Shown here piece by piece: positions 25,301-38,130 of a DNA stretch of 50,000 nt. The stretch lies in the NCBI GenBank assembly GCA_018398765.1, contig JAHBMJ010000035.1:76258-126257 (forward strand). The letters run 5' to 3'. This DNA comes from Chromera velia (taxonomy: Eukaryota; Sar; Chromeraceae). Each line of letters begins with the position of its first letter. Within the stretch, counting starts at the first letter, position 1. Under the pieces are notes generated by a model, which saw nothing but the letters and a program-made list of their open reading frames with translations, made no database searches and had not been told where the DNA came from. The position numbers and the translations under genes are program-made.

Positions 25301-26020
25301 AGGAAGGAAGGAAGGACGGACGGTGTAGATGACGGAAGGGTCCGTCAGAGCGATAGAGAGAGAAAAGGTCGGAAGGAAACGGAAGCATCGTCTAAACGGA
25401 GCAAGGACGTGGGAGAACGAAGAAGAAAACGGATGTGGGTAAAGAAACGACGAGCAGAGTGGAGAGAGGCCGATACGAGAAAGAAAAGAAAATAGAGGAA
25501 CGGGAGAAGAGGAAGAGAAAATCGTTCTGCCCCTCTGCCTCCCCGAGTTCATCCTGAAACAACTAATCCAAAATTCAGACCCCTCAATGAAGAATGTCGT
25601 TCTTCCCCTGCTCCCCTCCCGTCCCCTTCCTGATCTGATGCACAAAGTAACCAAGCAGAAACGCACTCAAACAAACAAAGACGCCATTGGACGATCAAAC
25701 AGGTGAGAGAGACGGTGGAGAGGAGGAGAAATGGAAGGAAGGAAGACAAAAAGGCAGATGAAGAAAGAGCAAATGGAATTTCTTTCTTTCTCACAGGAAG
25801 GAACGTCTTCTCTTCTTTCACTTTGATTGATTGACAGTTCCGCCCTCTGACTCCAACCAGACCGTCTCCTCCTCCCGCCGGTGAAGTCAGAAAAGCAAAA
25901 CCATTCGAGCTTCTTCCCTGACTTCACTTTCTCAAATCATGAATGGATGGATGGATCTTCCCTGTATCATCATACCTCCCACACATCCATGCATGCATAA
26001 ATCCCCCACACCCTTCGCAC
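22320..26020. other. 3.7 kb without a recognisable gene
   Basis: Moderate GC, with strong local purine/pyrimidine skew. Frames of 202 residues (minus, 22920-23528) and 373 residues (minus, 24545-25666) exist, but they are Ser/Phe/Arg-rich, fall in skewed sequence, and show no motif or splice context. A CCCCT repeat lies at about 24000-24020. Part of the right end is probably the 3' untranslated region of the RING-CH/FHA gene. Confidence 0.4.
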
Positions 26021-26024
26021 TCAT

Positions 26025-29000
26025 TCACTGTGACCCCCTAAAGAGGCCAGCCATGAAGCTTCCAATTCCCCCCCCACTTCCATGATGTTGCTGCTGCTGC
26101 CCCTGCTGTTGCCCCCCAACTGCAGCCGTAATGTTCGTTCCCGCTGAGTCACTCCGATGGGGCGGTCCGACTGCTGTGGGAGTGCCCTGGAGGGGGACCC
26201 CGACCGGCCCCATCGGCACGTTCGGCCCCACTGCGTTCATTCCCGCCATCGGAGGAGGATCACGGGCACCCCTCGCACCGTCCATAGGCACTTGCCATCC
26301 TGGAACCTCTCCACCCCACGCGGGAGGTGCCTGAGTTCCGGGAGGCGGGACTGGCACTGCTGCTGTTCCGGGTGCTCCTCCGTGAGCCAGAGGAAGGGGA
26401 ATGTTCATCGGTCGCATCGCTGCCCTCAGAGGAACTCCCGCAGGCTCTACTGGCATGGGAATACCCGCGGGGGCTGCCTGCTGAGGCGCCTCTGCTTGAA
26501 CTGCTGCGGGCATGGGAGCGTCCCCATTGTCCCCTGCCCCTCCCCCCTCCCCCCCTGCCTGAGCCTCCAGGTCAAGACCGGCGTTCGGGTCTCCGGCTCC
26601 CGCCCCCCCTCCAGGAGAGGACTCTCCGGCAGCGTTGGGAGACCCGGCTGCGTCCTCCATCGTTGCATCTGCCTCCTGGACGAGCACGCCCTCGGGTCCT
26701 GTTTTGAGGGAGGGAGAAGAGAGCAGGAAGGAAGAAGGGAGGTGGATTGTTGAAGCGAGGTGGGTAGATCAACTAGTGGCCACAGTCCGAGAATGGGAAG
26801 GCTGACAGTGTGCGATAGAAGATGCAGAAAGAAACGAAAAGCAAAAACTGACAGAAAGGACCACTGCCTTTTTCCACTGCCGTCCGCCTATTGTCTGTTT
26901 GTCTCAGTTTCCGCACCCTCCGCGATCCCCTTTCTGTCTACCTGCCTGCCTACCTGCCTGCCTGCCTGTCTGTCTGTCCATCTGTCTAACGATGCCATCA
27001 ACCAACCAACTAACCAACCGATGGGAGGAGGGTTCTTTGCGATTGAGAGAGCAAGGACGGTTCTTCCAACCTGAACGGAGAGAGGCGCTGCAGAGACCAA
27101 CCAACCAACCAAAAGAAAGGGAAAAAGCTCACTCAGAAAACCCCTCAGTTGATCTTCTTGTCTCGTTGTTTTGTTTCATTGAGAGAAGAAAGTCTGAGAG
27201 AGACGAGGGAAGGAAGGAAGCTCCAAATCGAGAAAAGAAAAAAAGTGAACGAACGAAGGAGCGCAGGGTCCAAAAGCAACGGATTGAAGAGAGAGACGCT
27301 TCTGAAAAGAAATCCCACGCATGCGCTTCACGTCCTCCGGGGCATTTCGCAAGCCTGCTGAATGTCACAAGCCCAGAAAACAGAGACGAAACCACAGGAA
27401 ACTCATTACAAAGGACGACGAGACAGACCGACAGACTACATGGTTTCTTTGCCTCCTTTTCTTCATTCTTCATGACAGACAGACAGATATAAACGAACGG
27501 CGAGAGAGAGAGAGAGAAACCAACGCACCTTCCCCGTCGACCAGCTGAGGCTTCCTGATGTTCACCAGGGTCCCAAACTTCGAGTTGTGGTCCTCCAGAA
27601 AGAACGTTTTGGCTGCTTGTCAGAAAAGGAAGGGAAGGGAAAAATCAGGCACAAGTATCGTCTTGGAAGGCCTTATTTTTAATACTGGAAAAAGAAGCGA
27701 GAGAGTGAGCGAGCAGAGAACCGAATCCGCATCACCTAGAAGAAGATTGCCTGTTCCTTTCTTCCTCCCTTCTTCTGTTCCTATACGAAGAAAATAGGGG
27801 GCGATAGAAAAACGGAAAGATCGTCAAGTAGAAAAAACTAGGAGGAGAGCACAGAAAGAATGCATGAACGAATGAATAAGAAATACAAATGAAGAAAGAA
27901 CCACTCGTCTCTCGGACACTAGCTGACTGACTGACATTCCTCGTTGAAACGGATGGTTGCATGGTACCGAGAGATGGACACATCTGCGATTCTGACATCG
28001 GATTCGTGGCCTCTCCCAAGCTTCAGCATCTTCCGGTCGCTCATGGAAATCACGTGCTGTCCCCTCTGGGCAGGCTGAAGGGAAGCAAGAGCAGGGCGGG
28101 AAGGGGGGGAACCAGTCACTATAGTCCGTCGAAGGAGAGAACCGCGGGATAGTGAATGATCTTTAAAAAAGGGAAAAGGGAAAGATGGTACGAACAAGTA
28201 CATATGTATGAACGAAGACGCGATGCACGTTAGTGCGACTGTCTGTCCAACCACTCCCTGATTCCTTCCTTCCCGATCATTCATTCTCTTTCCTTCCGCA
28301 TACTTTGTAAACCAACCCAGTGGTGGCACGTCCCGACTCAACGCATCACTTCCTTCACTGAGGAAAGATTCATACACCCATCTCAACCCCTCCCACGGGG
28401 GTTTTCCACAGTTAACTCACCTGTCCAGCGAGGTTCTCCAGGATGATGAAAGGTGCGGGGGTGGGAGGCAGGGAGACGACCGAGTGGTGGGCTGCAGTCA
28501 CCCATCAGTCCATCAATCAATGTCAATGAACCATCAATCAATGAAACAAACATCAATAAGGAGTCAGTTCATCAATCAGAGGATCCAGAAAAAGTACAAG
28601 AAAAAAGATGGCGGCGTGGGTGCTAATTGTTCCGAATGGTCACTTCGAACAAACACTAGAGATGTGAGTGCTTCTGTGAAGTGGAACAGAACATCACAAT
28701 AGTTCTTGCGAACAGCGCCTCTCTTCTTTGATAGGCTTCCTCTCTCAGGATATCACTGAGCAAAACTCGCGTTTCCTCGGGCACAAAAACTGTATGGGAA
28801 TGACTGACTGACTGACTTCCATTGTAAACGACTGCTTGTGGGAAGGGGGCTTTGCAGAGCTCGCAGAGTGTCTGTTTGTAGAAGAAACATCCGTTCGGCT
28901 GATCCGCCTGGAGGTTCAGCTTTCCGTTCACCCAGTGCCTCAGACAGCCGATGTGGACATACTCAATCGACCCTTTGCAGTGGCAAGGAGTAACCAGAGG

Positions 29001-29330
29001 ATCCTCATCTGAAGTTCCTTCCAACAAACAAATACGACACTGAAGCTTGTCCGCATTCTCAGGGGCTTTGTACTCGGTCGGCTCCGTGTCGTCCAGCTTC
29101 AGCACGACTGGAGCCTGCTTGAGGTGAATGCATACAGAGGAACATAGGTGAATATACAGGAACATAAAGATAGGTGACATGTACGCTGATGAGAGCCATT
29201 TGATCACTTTCCCACTGAACGGCCTAGAAATCTCGAAAGATCTGATAGAAAAGGAAACTCCGAGCAGTGCGTACCATTTACCTGAACTTCTTTGACCCTC
29301 CGCACGTGCTTGCCTCTCCAGGCAAACGCA

Positions 29331-29361
<31 letters not shown>

Positions 29362-30142
29362 ATACACACACTCACACACACTTACTCCTGTTGCTGGTGG
29401 ATCCACTTGCATCTGCTTCACACGAAGTTTGAACCTGCCCAGCTTGATGACATCCCCCTCCTGCAGCTTGTGCTGCTGGTTGGCCAGCTCCCTCACGATC
29501 AACCACAGCTTCTTCGGAGACACGGCACCCATTCTCTCGGCAGGGCACAGAAGGTATTTACCTGCATACGGGCGGACAGACGAATGAAACACTTGGAAGG
29601 AAGCAAAGGAGAGACAGAGGCAAGAAAAGGAGCAAAATCGAACAAAAACAAACTCAGGGGATGTTCAGAGAAGAACCGTCAACGGAAGACTGCTGAGATC
29701 AGGGGATCCTCTTTCTATCTTCCACAGTGGTGACCCCAAAAGCAACAATTCGCCCCATCGGGTGCTTCTTTCCGAACTGACCATCTCTGTTGTGAGTCAA
29801 CCGAACAAGGTAGTCAGAATTCTGCATATTGGCTCCTCCCTCGGGAACAAGGTGGATTTCCTGGGATTGACGGAAGCACTTGACGGCATGGCGCACGAAG
29901 AAAGTTTTCTGCGTGACATGCCGGGCCTCATAGTCAAACAGCTCATGAGAATCTCTGGCCCATGTTGTGGTACCAACCTTCAATCTGCAGCCAATCAACA
30001 AAGACAATTCTTGTTGGGTGGTGTTATAACAACAGCAACATAGAATGCGAAAGAAGAGCCGTGGAAAAGCGGGAAGAGAACTTACAACCGATAAGACTTA
30101 CACAGGAGGCGGTGCTTTTGGACCAAGGTTGGACTTGGACAT
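26025..30142 (-). CDS. RING-CH (RINGv) and FHA domain protein, probable E3 ubiquitin ligase
   Basis: Nine exons: 30142-30102, 29984-29782, 29561-29386, 29114-28817, 28789-~28757, 28491-28421, 28074-27936, 27612-27529 and 26698-26025. Phases agree and give about 572 residues. The end of exon 5 is the least certain. Residues ~166-230 hold a C4HC3 RING-CH finger: CRIC, then CHCKGSIEYVHIGC (C-x-C-x7-H-x2-C), then CELC, the signature of MARCH/RINGv E2-binding domains. Residues ~262-348 form an FHA domain with LGRGHESD, ISRYHATI and DHNSKFGTLVN, which bind phosphothreonine. Residues 1-140 contain another FHA-like strand pair (EGDVIKLGRFKLRV). The final ~223 residues are Pro/Gly/Ala/Gln-rich. No membrane segments are seen, unlike most animal MARCH proteins. 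Inferred role: ubiquitination directed by phosphorylated partners. The frame stays open upstream to 30367, so a longer N-terminus is possible. Confidence 0.85.
29335..29362. repeat. (CT)n microsatellite in an intron of the RING-CH/FHA gene
   Basis: A CT run of about 28 bases inside intron 3, followed by CA-rich sequence up to the exon 3 donor at 29385. Confidence 0.9.
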
Positions 30143-30862
30143 TGGCCGATCGACAGACTGCTGGATGCTTTCTTCTTTCAGGCGGTGATCTTCGTTCTTC
30201 CTACAAGAGGAGTGAAGTCTAGAAACACTGTTGAACTTGCAAAGGACGCCACCTGAATCTCGTTGAACTCGTTCGCGCTCACGGTTTCCTCGTCTGTCAA
30301 GTAGACTTCTGAGGATGTTTGTCCATAAGGGGCGACGGCACGAGGAGCTGTTTGTTAGCTGAGTCACTCAAGGGAAGTCCGCACTAGCTGTCTTGGAGGA
30401 CTGCGCGGCTTCAAACAAAAAATATGTGTCGCTTTCACGGGCCACTCTCATGAGCGGCCCCGGCTTCAAAGGCTCAGATGGCAGTTCAACTCATAATTTT
30501 CCATGCATGCATGCACTGAAAGGGTGTATTCCACCAATATTCCACCACGTTGTCCGCGCCCCGCGACGTGAGAAGACTCCGTGCGAGCGTCCCTTTGTTC
30601 CGAACACAAGCAGAGTTTCCGTTCTTTTTACGAGCCCCCCAAGATCCGTTCTGCATCGACGGAGACTGCATGAATCATTGACACGCTTAATTCTTCAAGT
30701 CTCTAGACTGAGTCTCTAGCTCTGATTCGCTCTGATCGAAGCTGGTTCACGCAGTCCCTTTCGTGAGCGCTTCTCCTACTGTCTTTCTCTCCCTGCAGTG
30801 AAGTCAGCACCCCCTTGTTCCTTCTGAAAGTTCTCCTTTGTCCGGCAGAGAAAGACCACACA
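30143..30862. promoter_or_regulatory. Divergent promoter region between the RING-CH/FHA and FAD3 genes
   Basis: About 720 bases separate the two outward-facing start codons. It contains TGCATGCATGCA at 30504-30515, a nearly perfect palindrome made of two overlapping TGCATGC heptamers. No TATA box is evident. Up to 225 bases on the left (to 30367) could be coding or 5' untranslated sequence of the minus-strand gene. Confidence 0.55.
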
Positions 30863-33800
30863 ATGGAGAAGTCTCCGACCGTTCAGTACACTCCGTGTGG
30901 CGAGAGCCCCCCTCTTGCCCCGCCACCCTTCACTCTGAAAGACGTGAGAGATGCTATCCCTAAGCACTGTTGGGTCAAAGACCCCATTCGCAGTGTCTCG
31001 TTCTTTTTCAGAGATTGCCTGATCGTTGCCGCTCTGGCAGCTATCGCATGGAAACTCGACCACCCTCTTGTGTATCCTCTCTACTGGGTCGCTCAAGGGA
31101 CAATGTTCTGGGCCCTTTTTGTCATTGGTCACGGTGGGTAGTAGGCCTTTTACACTGTGCAGAGACGCTAGCATGCAATACATTGAAATCTTCTTCTCCT
31201 TGCTTCGTGCAGACTGTGGCCATGGGTCTTTCTCTGACAGGTCTGTCTTCCTCTGTCTGGTTTCTCTTTCATTCAGTCTCCGTTGTGACAGACAAGAGTC
31301 GATCGTCTGTGTCTTTCCTGCGTCCCTCTGGGACCCCCTGACTGTTTCTCAAGTTCCGCTGTTTCTTCTCACTGCATGTTGCCTTCTGTCAGCCCATTTA
31401 CCTCTTTCGGTTGTCCAAGTTTTACATATTTGTCGCTTCCCGGGTGCAGCAAAGTTCTGAACGACATCGTCGGGCACATCTCGCACTCCTTCATCCTGGT
31501 GCCCTTCCACGGCTGGAGGATCTCCCACCGCACCCACCACAACAACCACGGCCACATCCACAACGACGAGTCATGGTTCCCCATGCAGAAACAGAAGTAC
31601 ACTCAGCTTGAGTGGTACCAGAAGGCGGGAAGGTTCCAGCTCCCCACTGTACTCTTTGGGTACATTCTCTACCTCTTTGTCAACACTCCCGGTAGGTAGA
31701 GGTTCACCTCTCTCTTTTTTGTCTTTTTGTCTTCCCTAATCTCTCTCTTCCCTCGCTTGCTCATCAATCGGATCGATCTGCTTTCATTAATTGGCGTGCA
31801 TGGCTAAGTGTCCTTCTATCTGGCTGATTGTCTCTATGTCTTCTTTTGGGTATTGCTTTGTCAATGCGTTGGATCAGTTGATCGATTTGTGAATCCATCA
31901 ATCCATCCGTGGCCGGAGTTTTTTTTCTCGGCCCTGCTCTGCAGCTTCTTGTCATCCTTCGCTTCTCACTCCTTCCTTCGACGTTGCCTCCCTGCCTGTG
32001 CCTCCCTCCTCATCCGTGTCTCATGCAGGCAAGCCCTGGGGGTCTCATTTCCACCCGGGGAGCCGTCTCTTCAAACCTTCTGAAGCGACCGATGTGATCA
32101 CCTCCACCACCTGCTGGCTGTTGATGGTCAGTCAGACAGACAGAAAGCCCGCTCTCCCTGTCACCGAAGCTCCAATTTCCCTTTGTGCAAGTATTCAACA
32201 AAGTTCTTTTTATTGTTTTGGAGTCAAGGAGAAAATGGAGAGAAGAAGGAAAGAAATTGAGGAAGGCAAAAGAAAGAAAGAAAGAGAAGATTCCGCTTGT
32301 TCGACCCTGCCTCGTGTCTGCCCTTTCCATGCCAAGGAAGAATACAGTCTGGAAATGTACGCGAGAGAGATGCTTTGCCCTGCAGGTGGCCCTTCTCTGC
32401 TGGTTTGGCAGCGCGTTCGGTTTCTGGAAGCTTTTCTCCATTTACTTGGTTCCTTACGTGATCGGAACAGCGTGGCTGGTGGTTGTCACCTTCCTCCACC
32501 ACACAGAGAAGAATGTCCCATGGTTCCAGGGAGAGGAGTGGTCCTATCTCCGCGGTCAGTCAGTCAGTCAGTCAGTCTGTCTGTCTGTCTGTCGTCTGTC
32601 TGTCTGTCTGTAGGGGTGAAATCGGGAATTGATTCGGAAACCGACAAGGAAGGACAACCGTTTCGTTGAAAAAATTGGTCGGTCTGTCTTCATGGTTCCT
32701 TCCTTGCGATTTTTCCTTCCGTACATCTCGACTCACCAATCCGAGTCCTCTTCCTGGCGGAATGCTCTCTTCTTCTTTTTCTTCACGCTGTGTTTTCATT
32801 TATGTCTCCTTCAGAAACGTACTGTGTCTTTATCTTGTATGTATCTTATGTCTTTGTTTGTGTTTCTTCCTTGCACGAACCACGAGCAGGCGCCCTGTCA
32901 ACCCTCGACAGAGACTACGGATTCTTCAACTCCATTCACCACAACATCGAGACCCACGTCGTTCATCACATCTTCCCTGCTGTCAGTCAGTCAGGCAGAC
33001 AGGCAGGCAGGCAGCTGCTCTGTTGTGCACCCTCATGCCCTTGTGCATAGATGATTTATCACCAGCTTCGTATTGCGTCCATGGGTGTCGGTACGTGCCG
33101 GTTTTCTTTCAAATAGCCGTTGCTGCTGAAGTCAAGGATTCATTTAGCCCGAGTGCGTGGGGTTGGTGTCCCATAGGTTTCCTTTTTCTTTCTTATCTCA
33201 CAAGGAGTAACCGTATACCCCCTTTTCCGCGACGTTTTGTGAAAAAATACAAGGGAGACGTAATGCTTTTCTAGTGGAACGAAGTTGTCCTTCGTCCCTT
33301 CCCCCTTCGTTCTTTCTGAATGAGTGCAGATTCCCCACTATCACCTTGTCGAAGCAACCGAGGCAGTGAAACCTCTCCTTGGAAAGTACTACGTGGTCAG
33401 TTTTCCTTCGTTTTTGTCTTTTGTGGCGTTGTCGCTTTCTTTCCCTTCCTCTGCTCCTCGATGATGATGCATGGATGGATGGATGCACTGGAGGATCGAT
33501 CGATCAGTCGGCATGCAGCAGACGGAAATGGAAACCCCCACACAGCAAGCAAGGGGGGGAAACGCTGTGAAAGATGTTATGGGTCGGTCGATGCGAGGCA
33601 GACGTAGGTGAATGAACAAATCATGATTGCATGTCCCTGTGTCTCGGCTCTCGGACAAATGCCAAGCCAGGCAGACACAAGACAAGGGCGGGCTGTAAGA
33701 CATTTGTTCGTCGTCGTCCTTTGAGCTGACTGCAGGAACCTGAAAAGTGCACCAACCCGGTCAACTTCCCGATGCACCTCGTGAAGGCTCTCAGCACCAA

Positions 33801-34555
33801 CATGCGCGAGTGCAGGTCTGTCCGTGGTTCTCTGGTCTTCTCTTGTCCTTTGTTTTGTTTTGTTTTGTTTTCTCACCTGACTCTTCCTTCAAGTTGGGAA
33901 GAACTCTTAGTAGTATACATCTCATGGGGGCTTCGGTGTTCTTTGTACCCTTACTGGCTTCCTTCCGATGTTGCCTTCATCTGTCTTTCTGTCTTGATTC
34001 CCTCCCCCCTCTTTCCCCCCCGCCCTTTCGTTGTCTCGATCCACACCGCTGTTCTCTCCAAGTCCTTTACAGCCTCTTTCCTGCCTGACTGACATGTTCA
34101 TGTCCTGGAGCCAGTGTACAGGAAACACAAACGTAAACAAAAAAATGCGATGGATATCCATTTTCAACCCAATCCAAATGTTCCTTCCTCTTCCACCGAA
34201 CGAACGAACGTACAGATACGTTGAGGACGAGGGCACTGTTTTCTATTACAAGAGTGAGGCCGACCTCGACTCTGTCTCTTTGGGGTCGGGTGTGAAGACT
34301 TCTGCGTCCACCCTCGGAGAGGAGACTTCCTCAGGAGAGGGCGATTCGTCTCCCTCGTCTTCTTCCAGAGAGGACAGCGAGAGGGAGGAGGGCGCTGCCT
34401 CGAGCTCTTCTGGTGCTGAGGAGCAGAGGGACCTCAGGAGAGGGGGGAAAGACAAGAAGACTGCTCAGCAGAGCCTGGCAGGAGGGAAGAAGAAGGGGGG
34501 AGCAGGGTCGTCAGCCGCGACAGCCAAGAGACGGGGATCTCGTCGCATGGCGTGA
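30863..34555 (+). CDS. FAD3: Omega-3 (delta-15) fatty acid desaturase, FAD3 type
   Basis: Nine exons: 30863-31133, 31213-31240, 31450-31691, 32029-32126, 32386-32554, 32890-32981, 33330-33395, 33736-33815 and 34216-34555. All phases agree and give 461 residues. The three di-iron histidine boxes are present: HDCGH (90-94), HRTHH (126-130) and HVVHH (292-296). Spacing is as in plant FAD3/FAD7. Family-typical text follows each box: [13 protein letters not shown] after box 2 and [21 protein letters not shown] after box 3. Hydrophobic segments lie around 50-85 and 205-245. The enzyme inserts the omega-3 double bond in 18:2 acyl chains to give 18:3. The N-terminus ([12 protein letters not shown]) lacks a signal or transit peptide, favouring the endoplasmic reticulum over the plastid. 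The last ~90 residues are a Ser/Glu- then Lys/Arg-rich tail not usual in the family. Confidence 0.92.
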
Positions 34556-36541
34556 AGGAAGAACTGCGGTTCCTTCTCTCTCGTTCCTTCTCTTCTTCTT
34601 TTCTTTCTTGGTTTCTTTGAATGCAGAGCGGCGGAAGTGTTCATCGATAGGGTGAGCAGTCGGTTGGGTAACGGTGACAATGATAAGGTTGTGGGTGTGG
34701 ATTGAATTGAAGTTCCAGGAGAGAGATCGGCGATGGTGAAGATGAAAGGGGATTCGCTATTCCTCATCAGCAAAAGAAAGGAAACAAAGTTGTTCTTCAC
34801 TCTTTCTTTGTTTTGTAAGTCGGGTGTGCCCTCTCTCTTCTTATTCTTTCTACCTTTTCTGCTCTGTTTGTCTGCTTTTTTTGTTCAGTCTGTTGCTAAT
34901 CTTCTCTTTTCTCTCTTGCTTCTCTCTCTGTCTTTTCGGTGTCGACAGAGAGATCAACAGAGCTGCTTGACAAGACCAGACAGGGATGCAGTTCTTTCAC
35001 AGAGACGAATGCAGACAAACAGGCAGGCAGGCAGGGGACCGAAGACTCGGCTCCACTCCTCTCCTCTCCTCTCTCCCTCCCACCGTTTTGTTTTGTGAAA
35101 AAGTGCACAAGAAGTGCTTTCTGTTTCTGTCGTCTGACAACGAAGCCGTTGTCTGACTTTTTGTTCTATGGTTCTGTCGAGTGAGTGGGTTGAGTTTTTT
35201 CAAATGAAGAAGCTTGCCCAGTCTCCCTGCCAGGAAGGAATTCGGTTCCGTCCTTGTTCATTTCGTCGGTTTTTGTTCTTGGGCGCAAAGACGCCTTGCT
35301 CTGCTTGTTGCTTTGGTGAAGTGTGTCGCTGGCTGACTGACTGATGCATTGTCAATGCAAGGAAGGCATCATACACACAGGCCGATTGCCCGCTGTTTTT
35401 TAAATCCCGTTCAGGAGCAACGATCGGTGCCTGTTCGTCCCCATCTGTTTTGATTTGTCTCTATCAATCCGGTACCGTTTTTTCGCTTTCTTCTCTGGAG
35501 AATTACGGCTTACTTGAACACCCGTCATGTCTGTTCCTTTGCCCCGCGTGAAAGCAGCGTGAATTAAGGGGTTTTGACGAAAGGTCGAGGTCAATCATTC
35601 AAGGAGTGAAGTGAAACGGTGTGGAACGAAAGGTAGGTAGGGGGGGAGTGAAATGAGTGAGCAGCCAAGAAAGAAAGGGGAACAGAAAGATCCAACAGGA
35701 ACCAGCAAGAAAGCCGAAATGGGGACCTGTGATGGCTTTTTGATCTGTCTGTCTGCAGGTTTTTGTTTCATTTTTTCATTTCCGACCATCTCTTTGAGAC
35801 CGCCTCTGGCAAAGAAGTTGGTCTGTCTGTCTGTCTTGAAGGCAGAAGCAGGGAGGGAAAGAACGACGAATTCAATTTGAACGAACGCGCCAGTATTTCT
35901 TCATCTTATTCGAATATTCATCTATCTGTTCTTCTACCTGTCTGCTGTCGTTCTTCCAGTCTGATTTTTGCCCGTCTTTCTTTCCGAAAGCCTGTGTTTT
36001 TTGTCGGCTTTTCTAAAGAGTCTGTTGCTGGGGTGTTTGAGTGAGTGAGTGAGTGGGTTCATGGGGAAGCGAACGTTTGGGGGGGGAGAAAAGGTGGGGG
36101 GAGGCTGCCCCGTTTGGGTCGGTCAGCGTCTGTGACAGCCCCCCATTCTTTTCCTTCTTTTCTCTTCTCTTTTCCGAACTTTGAATGACTCACGAATGCT
36201 CTCTCGAAGTGGTGCCGCAAGAAAGAACAGAAAGCCACCAAGCTCTTTGCTGAAGGTGGCGAGGCACATCGAGAAAGAGGGTAGGAGAGGGTTCAGAGAG
36301 AGACGGAAGGAGTACCACCATTTTGAAGGCACACAGTGAGTGAGAAGGAAAGAGAATGGAAGCCTCGGCTGACTGTGGGCGGTGGGTGCTCGTTCTTTGT
36401 ATCATTCTTTCCCTCTTGAAAATTCCTCTCTTGTCTCTTTGTCAGCAAATTCAATCCTTGTTCTTCCCTCTTCTTCTCTCCCCCTCTTTCCTCTCTCCAT
36501 CTTCCTTCCTGCATCTTGGCCTGTCTGTCTGTCTGTCTGTC

Positions 36542-36577
<36 letters not shown>

Positions 36578-37190
36578 GGAGTGACAGAAAGAGAGGAGAG
36601 ACGAGGAGGGTCTCCTGCCTCCAGCTGGCGGAGGAAAGAAAAGGCGGGTTTGGTCGGGTGGAGAAAAGGAAGGACAGAAAGAACTGGAATGGAGAAAAAC
36701 ACAGCAAAGCAAAATCTTGAGAGAAGTTTCGAAAAACATGAAGGCAAGACAAACGCTTGCAGCATTAAGCAGAGAGAAGGAAGGAATCGATGGAGACAAA
36801 ACGAAGCCTTTCTGCTTTCTTTTTCCTTCCTCCACATTTTAATTGTCGGTCCGTTTTGACTTCATTCGATTTTTGAATCAAGCACAAGCACCTAATTGTC
36901 TGTCCAGTCTGTCTGTCCACCTATCTATCTGCCTGTCTATCTTCCTGTCTATGTCTGCTTCTGTTACTTTCTAACTGTCTTATCTGCCTTTTTTGGACGA
37001 TCGACAGCTGGAGGGGGAAAAGGCAGAACAGGCGAATGAGAAGGTCAATTAGGAGGTGTCAGGACCCCGGCACACAGAAATACGGAAAGGGAGGGGGAGG
37101 GGGGTGGCCCCTCGAGAGGATCGAGTGACTGACGCTCGTATCAAAGAACGAACCTGTAGTGAGTGAGTGAGTAGATGGATGGATGGATGG

Positions 37191-37224
<34 letters not shown>

Positions 37225-37630
37225 ATATTTCGTGGCTCAGTCAGAGTGGGTGGGAGAAAGAGCGAGAGAGAGTCAGGTATGTTGATGTATTGATGGAACG
37301 AGTGCAGAAGGAAAGAAAGATAATTCGATTGACGTGGACGTTCCTTGTTCTGAGTGAAAAAGTGCGTTTTTCATGTGTCGCTTAATGCACTGAATGCACG
37401 AATGAATGGGCGGTCAAACGGATGGTTGCAGTAATGCATGAATACAATTCAAGACCCACACACACAACTTGTGACACAAGCCCACACGCGTATGCAGATC
37501 CAGAAGCAGGTATGCAGATCCTGAGTGGACGGCTGCAGGATGCTGCAGGGAAGCGAGACTTCAAGCAAGTTCAAGTGACCGAGACAGAAGGCACTAGATA
37601 AGGCAGGAGCGACTCTCGGAGTCACCCTCC
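34556..37630. other. Gene-poor region with simple repeats
   Basis: Starts with the probable 3' untranslated region of FAD3. It is pyrimidine-rich on the plus strand, with (GTCT)n-(GT)n at about 36522-36576 and (GGAT)n-(GT)n at about 37173-37222. Short frames on both strands show no recognisable domains or splice context. No gene can be supported. Confidence 0.45.
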
Positions 37631-38130
37631 CTATAACAGGTAGTATTAAAAAAAAAAAATCGTAAATAAAAATTAGTAAATTCTAGAGTAAATTTAATTC
37701 AACACCAAAATACTAGCCAAAATATTAATTTGTTACTGGATGTATGTGTATATACTGCCTTAGAAATCCCAGTAAAAATCTTGTTCATTTTTTAGTTTAT
37801 TTTAGAAGAAAAAAATACTAGAAAAAATGTTAACGTAAAAATTGTACTGAATTAAGATCAAAAAGATAAGTGATAAATGATTTATCGGTGCCCTAGGACA
37901 CTGTCGCCGTTTTGTCTTTTAGATGTTGCGTTCAATACAGTGATAATCTGACACACTAGCTTTCAAGCTCAAGAAATAAAATTTTATAACTTTAAAATTA
38001 TAACAAGTGTCAAAAGATGAAATTGAGGTGGTAATAGGCGGTAAAGCCGCGTAATATAAACTAATTTGATACTTTTGAGAAAAACCTGTTCTCCTTAGTA
38101 GAGAAATCTAGAGAGAAACAAAGTGCTAGA
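37630..38130. mobile_element. AT-rich island 4, element-derived
   Basis: An abrupt AT-rich stretch. The block at 37866-37895 (ATAAGTGATAA[AG]TGATT..GGTGCCCT) resembles 4244-4272 in island 1, linking the two islands to one repeat family. No coding sequence is seen. Confidence 0.5.

Noticed and set aside
24545-25666. 373-residue open frame on the minus strand, the longest in the window
   Set aside because: Composition is Ser/Phe/Arg/Leu-rich in a purine/pyrimidine-skewed region, with no motif, no splice context and no continuity with neighbouring exons. Skewed sequence readily stays open by chance.
30143-30367. Longer N-terminus for the RING-CH/FHA protein (75 extra residues)
   Set aside because: The frame is open to 30367, but the extra sequence is Arg/Ser-rich with no visible domain. 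The ATG at 30142 is the simpler start, and the alternative is noted in the feature.
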